The notes beneath the pieces were generated by a model. It saw only the letters and a program-made list of their open reading frames with translations. It was not told the origin of the DNA and made no database searches. This document shows, piece by piece, positions 20,346 through 20,982 of a stretch of DNA of 20,982 bases (positions are counted from its first letter, which is position 1; each line of letters begins with the position of its first letter). The stretch comes from a virus. The DNA is taken from positions 1-20,982 of the IMG/VR virus record IMGVR_UViG_3300028394_000360; one strand, 5' to 3'. A program made the position numbers and the translations under genes.

Positions 20346-20374
20346 ACTCTATCAGAGATAAACCAACTTGTCAA
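20346..20374 (-). promoter_or_regulatory. Sigma70-type promoter of the 32-aa gene
   Basis: TTGACA (20374-20369), 17-nt spacer, TAGAGT (20351-20346). The -35 lies within 2 nt of the upstream regulator's stop codon. Confidence 0.8.
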
Positions 20375-20375
20375 G

Positions 20376-20903
20376 TTATGACTTTGATTTCAGCACTTGG
20401 TATGAACCACCGTCGCCGTTCAGTTGGGGCATATACCCGTACCGAGCCAGACGGAAGCGGATACTCGCGGGCGTTACGCCCAACCGCTTTGCCAGACGAT
20501 AAATTGTCACGCCCTCGACCGTCCGAGCGTGGTTGAGTAGTCGTGAGAACTCCTCGCCCTCTGCCCGAAACGCGGGAGATTTTCCGCGCACTTGGGAAGC
20601 GAGCGGACGCAATTCACGCAACCGCGCAAGAGTTTTTTCGCTTGGCTCGATATAGACGGGCTTCATCTTTTCGGCAACGACGGGCGGAAGCGGGATATGG
20701 TCGAACACAATTCCGACGGCAGTAGCCGACGCAATCTGTCGTACTCGTTCCCGCGTAATTCCCGTTGCCTCGGAAATACTTTGGAGTGTCCACCCCGCGT
20801 TACGGAGTGCCGTGATGTAATCGTTTCGTTCGTTGATACCTAGCGTTGTAAACTTTTTATGGACTTCGCTAGGCAAGGTTAGGTTCGTTTTTCGAAACCG
20901 CAT
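20376..20903 (-). CDS. Two-HTH DNA-binding regulator, 175 aa
   Basis: ATG at 20903 with AAAGGA about 10 nt upstream. N-terminal sigma-region-4-like HTH at 35-60 (NAGWTLQSISEATGITRERV), linker with LRELRPLASQVRGKSP (95-110), C-terminal HTH at 131-156 (GVTIYRLAKRLGVTPASIRF). Same architecture and linker motif as the regulator at 14143-14658, so a paralogue. It probably controls transcription; an inverted repeat overlapping its own promoter (20929-20956) suggests autoregulation. It could also be the protein that binds the 18-bp junction repeats, but nothing direct shows that. It has no terminator before the micro-gene promoter. Confidence 0.85.
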   Translation of the reverse strand: MRFRKTNLTLPSEVHKKFTTLGINERNDYITALRNAGWTLQSISEATGITRERVRQIASATAVGIVFDHIPLPPVVAEKMKPVYIEPSEKTLARLRELRPLASQVRGKSPAFRAEGEEFSRLLNHARTVEGVTIYRLAKRLGVTPASIRFRLARYGYMPQLNGDGGSYQVLKSKS

Positions 20904-20928
20904 TGCTTTGTGTCCTTTCGTTGATTAT

Positions 20929-20956
20929 TAGTGTTGACTTCACTAGACTAACACTA
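20929..20956. promoter_or_regulatory. Inverted repeat over the regulator promoter, candidate operator
   Basis: TAGTGTT (20929-20935) and AACACTA (20950-20956) form 7-bp arms 14 nt apart. The right arm covers the start of the -10 and the end of the spacer, the left arm the early leader, which suits a repressor site for the two-HTH gene. Confidence 0.5.
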
Positions 20957-20973
20957 CCAAATACAAAAGTCAA
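20945..20973 (-). promoter_or_regulatory. Sigma70-type promoter of the two-HTH regulator
   Basis: TTGACT (20973-20968), 17-nt spacer, TAGTCT (20950-20945). Confidence 0.82.
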
Positions 20974-20982
20974 GCCCGCCAC

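Overview
The window is a stretch of a tailed double-stranded DNA phage (or prophage-like) genome with a late DNA-packaging and head-assembly region. A complete large terminase, a portal protein, a DUF1360-type membrane protein and very large composite virion proteins support this. The host is most likely an actinobacterium. Reasons are the two-helix-turn-helix regulators, the DUF6011-like and DUF1360-like proteins, head-protein modules I know from actinobacteriophages, sigma70-type promoters of the TTGACW-N17-TAGNCT kind, several apparently leaderless genes, and a mid-to-high GC, CpG-rich accessory region. Host genus cannot be read from the sequence.

Layout. From 14658 leftwards to the window edge runs one dense minus-strand operon: a two-HTH regulator with an apparently leaderless start, a small conserved protein with a CGCGSRL motif, a DUF1360 membrane protein, the portal, two unrecognised proteins, a 2300-residue giant virion protein with tandem modules and a possible GNAT-like C-terminus, two small proteins, and a second giant composite virion protein cut by the left edge. 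Genes overlap or abut by a few bases.

From about 14.7 to 15.5 kb lies a divergent gene-free stretch, C/A-rich on the plus strand, with a degenerate repeated 14-mer and a stem-closed 74-nt element. To its right the organisation changes completely. Between 15.5 and 20.98 kb the DNA is a string of small, self-contained transcription units, each with its own promoter and nearly all with their own terminator. Three short plus-strand genes come first (a 96-aa protein, a WGR-domain protein, a Cys4 mini-protein). Then, on minus, come terL, a two-TM protein with an upstream 59-aa gene, a 55-aa Cys4 protein, a DUF6011-like protein, a 32-aa micro-gene and a second two-HTH regulator. Four of these small genes lie at or below 59 codons.

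Most notable observation: an 18-bp sequence, AAGTGTABGTTTTTTGAG (B = G, T or C, the only variable position), occurs seven times, on both strands. It sits exactly once at each junction between neighbouring transcription units from 16.14 to 20.08 kb, and I see no copy inside a gene or in the head operon. One copy forms the region upstream of the terL -10 box. This could be a cassette-boundary/recombination sequence or an operator family joining many small units into one regulon. Other notable signals are four genes whose ATG lies exactly 6 nt after a -10 hexamer, a second 18-bp element upstream of two plus-strand promoters, and inverted repeats overlapping several promoters.
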